Origin: Clostridiales bacterium
Lineage (GTDB): Bacteria; Bacillota; Clostridia; Lutisporales; Lutisporaceae
Direction: 5' to 3'
Length of the DNA: 15,244 nucleotides
NCBI GenBank assembly: GCA_012522255.1
Contig: JAAYKT010000397.1
Coordinates: 1 to 15,244 of the forward strand
Shown here: positions 15,187 through 15,244 of the stretch, in pieces
How the letters are laid out: each line of letters opens with the position of its first letter
How positions within the stretch are numbered: the stretch's first letter is position 1
Translations under genes and position numbers: made by a program
Notes under the pieces: generated by a model
What the model was told of the DNA's origin: nothing
The model's input: the letters and a program-made list of their open reading frames with translations, nothing else
Databases searched by the model: none

Positions 15187-15244
15187 ATATAACGAGGCCT
15201 AGATGTCCCCCACCTCTATAGGTGGCGGGTACCGATTACCTTAA
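15187..15244 (+). repeat. Inverted repeat, copy 2 (short form, cut by window edge)
   Basis: Opposite-strand counterpart of 7608-7702. The 19 bases at 15187-15205 and the 24 bases at 15221-15244 are identical to copy 1. Between them this copy has only a compact hairpin, CCCCACCTC-TATA-GGTGGCGGG, where copy 1 has a hairpin extension of roughly 35 more bases. The match continues to the last base of the window, so the repeat probably extends beyond it. Both copies present the same end (ATATAACGAGG) towards the operon they enclose. Confidence 0.85.

Overview
The window is the inside of a cell-surface polysaccharide (capsule or exopolysaccharide) locus of the Wzx/Wzy type. Every convincing gene is on the minus strand, so it reads from right to left. 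Low overall GC, strong GGAGG-type ribosome binding sites and protein sequences typical of clostridial exopolysaccharide loci suggest an anaerobic Firmicute, possibly a gut Clostridia or Lachnospiraceae member. That assignment is inference; there is no rRNA or tRNA to settle it. The left edge cuts through a flippase gene and the right edge cuts through a repeat.

Right module (7705-15071), in transcription order: PLP aminotransferase (PglE/EpsN type), polyprenyl-phosphate sugar-1-phosphate transferase (PglC/EpsL type), sugar N-acetyltransferase (PglD/EpsM type), GT4 glycosyltransferase, UDP-HexNAc 6-dehydrogenase interrupted by an in-frame amber codon, N-acetyl sugar amidotransferase (WbpG/PseA family) and a GT2 glycosyltransferase. 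The first three would make a UDP-diacetamido-trideoxy sugar of bacillosamine type and load it on undecaprenyl phosphate. The next two would make a uronic acid or amide sugar. The 4,6-dehydratase that should feed the aminotransferase (PglF type) is not in the window, nor are the HisH/HisF-like partners of the amidotransferase.

Junction (6941-7704): 764 bp with no credible gene, packed with palindromes, an imperfect tandem repeat and a long multi-helix element. The last part of that element (7608-7702) recurs in inverted orientation at the right end of the window (15187-15244). The two copies bracket exactly the right module, which looks like a cassette boundary.

Left module (1-6940): hexapeptide O-acetyltransferase, a glycosyltransferase of a poorly characterised capsule family, Wzy polymerase, RmlA, a short-chain reductase, RmlB and the Wzx flippase (truncated by the window edge). 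RmlA, RmlB and a reductase without RmlC or RmlD suggest a dTDP-6-deoxy-D-hexose such as dTDP-D-fucose rather than dTDP-L-rhamnose, unless rmlC lies outside the window.

Together the genes describe stepwise assembly of a repeat unit on undecaprenyl pyrophosphate by three recognisable glycosyltransferases, acetylation, flipping by Wzx and polymerisation by Wzy. The most unusual content is the structured intergenic element with its inverted partner, and the single nonsense codon in the dehydrogenase.
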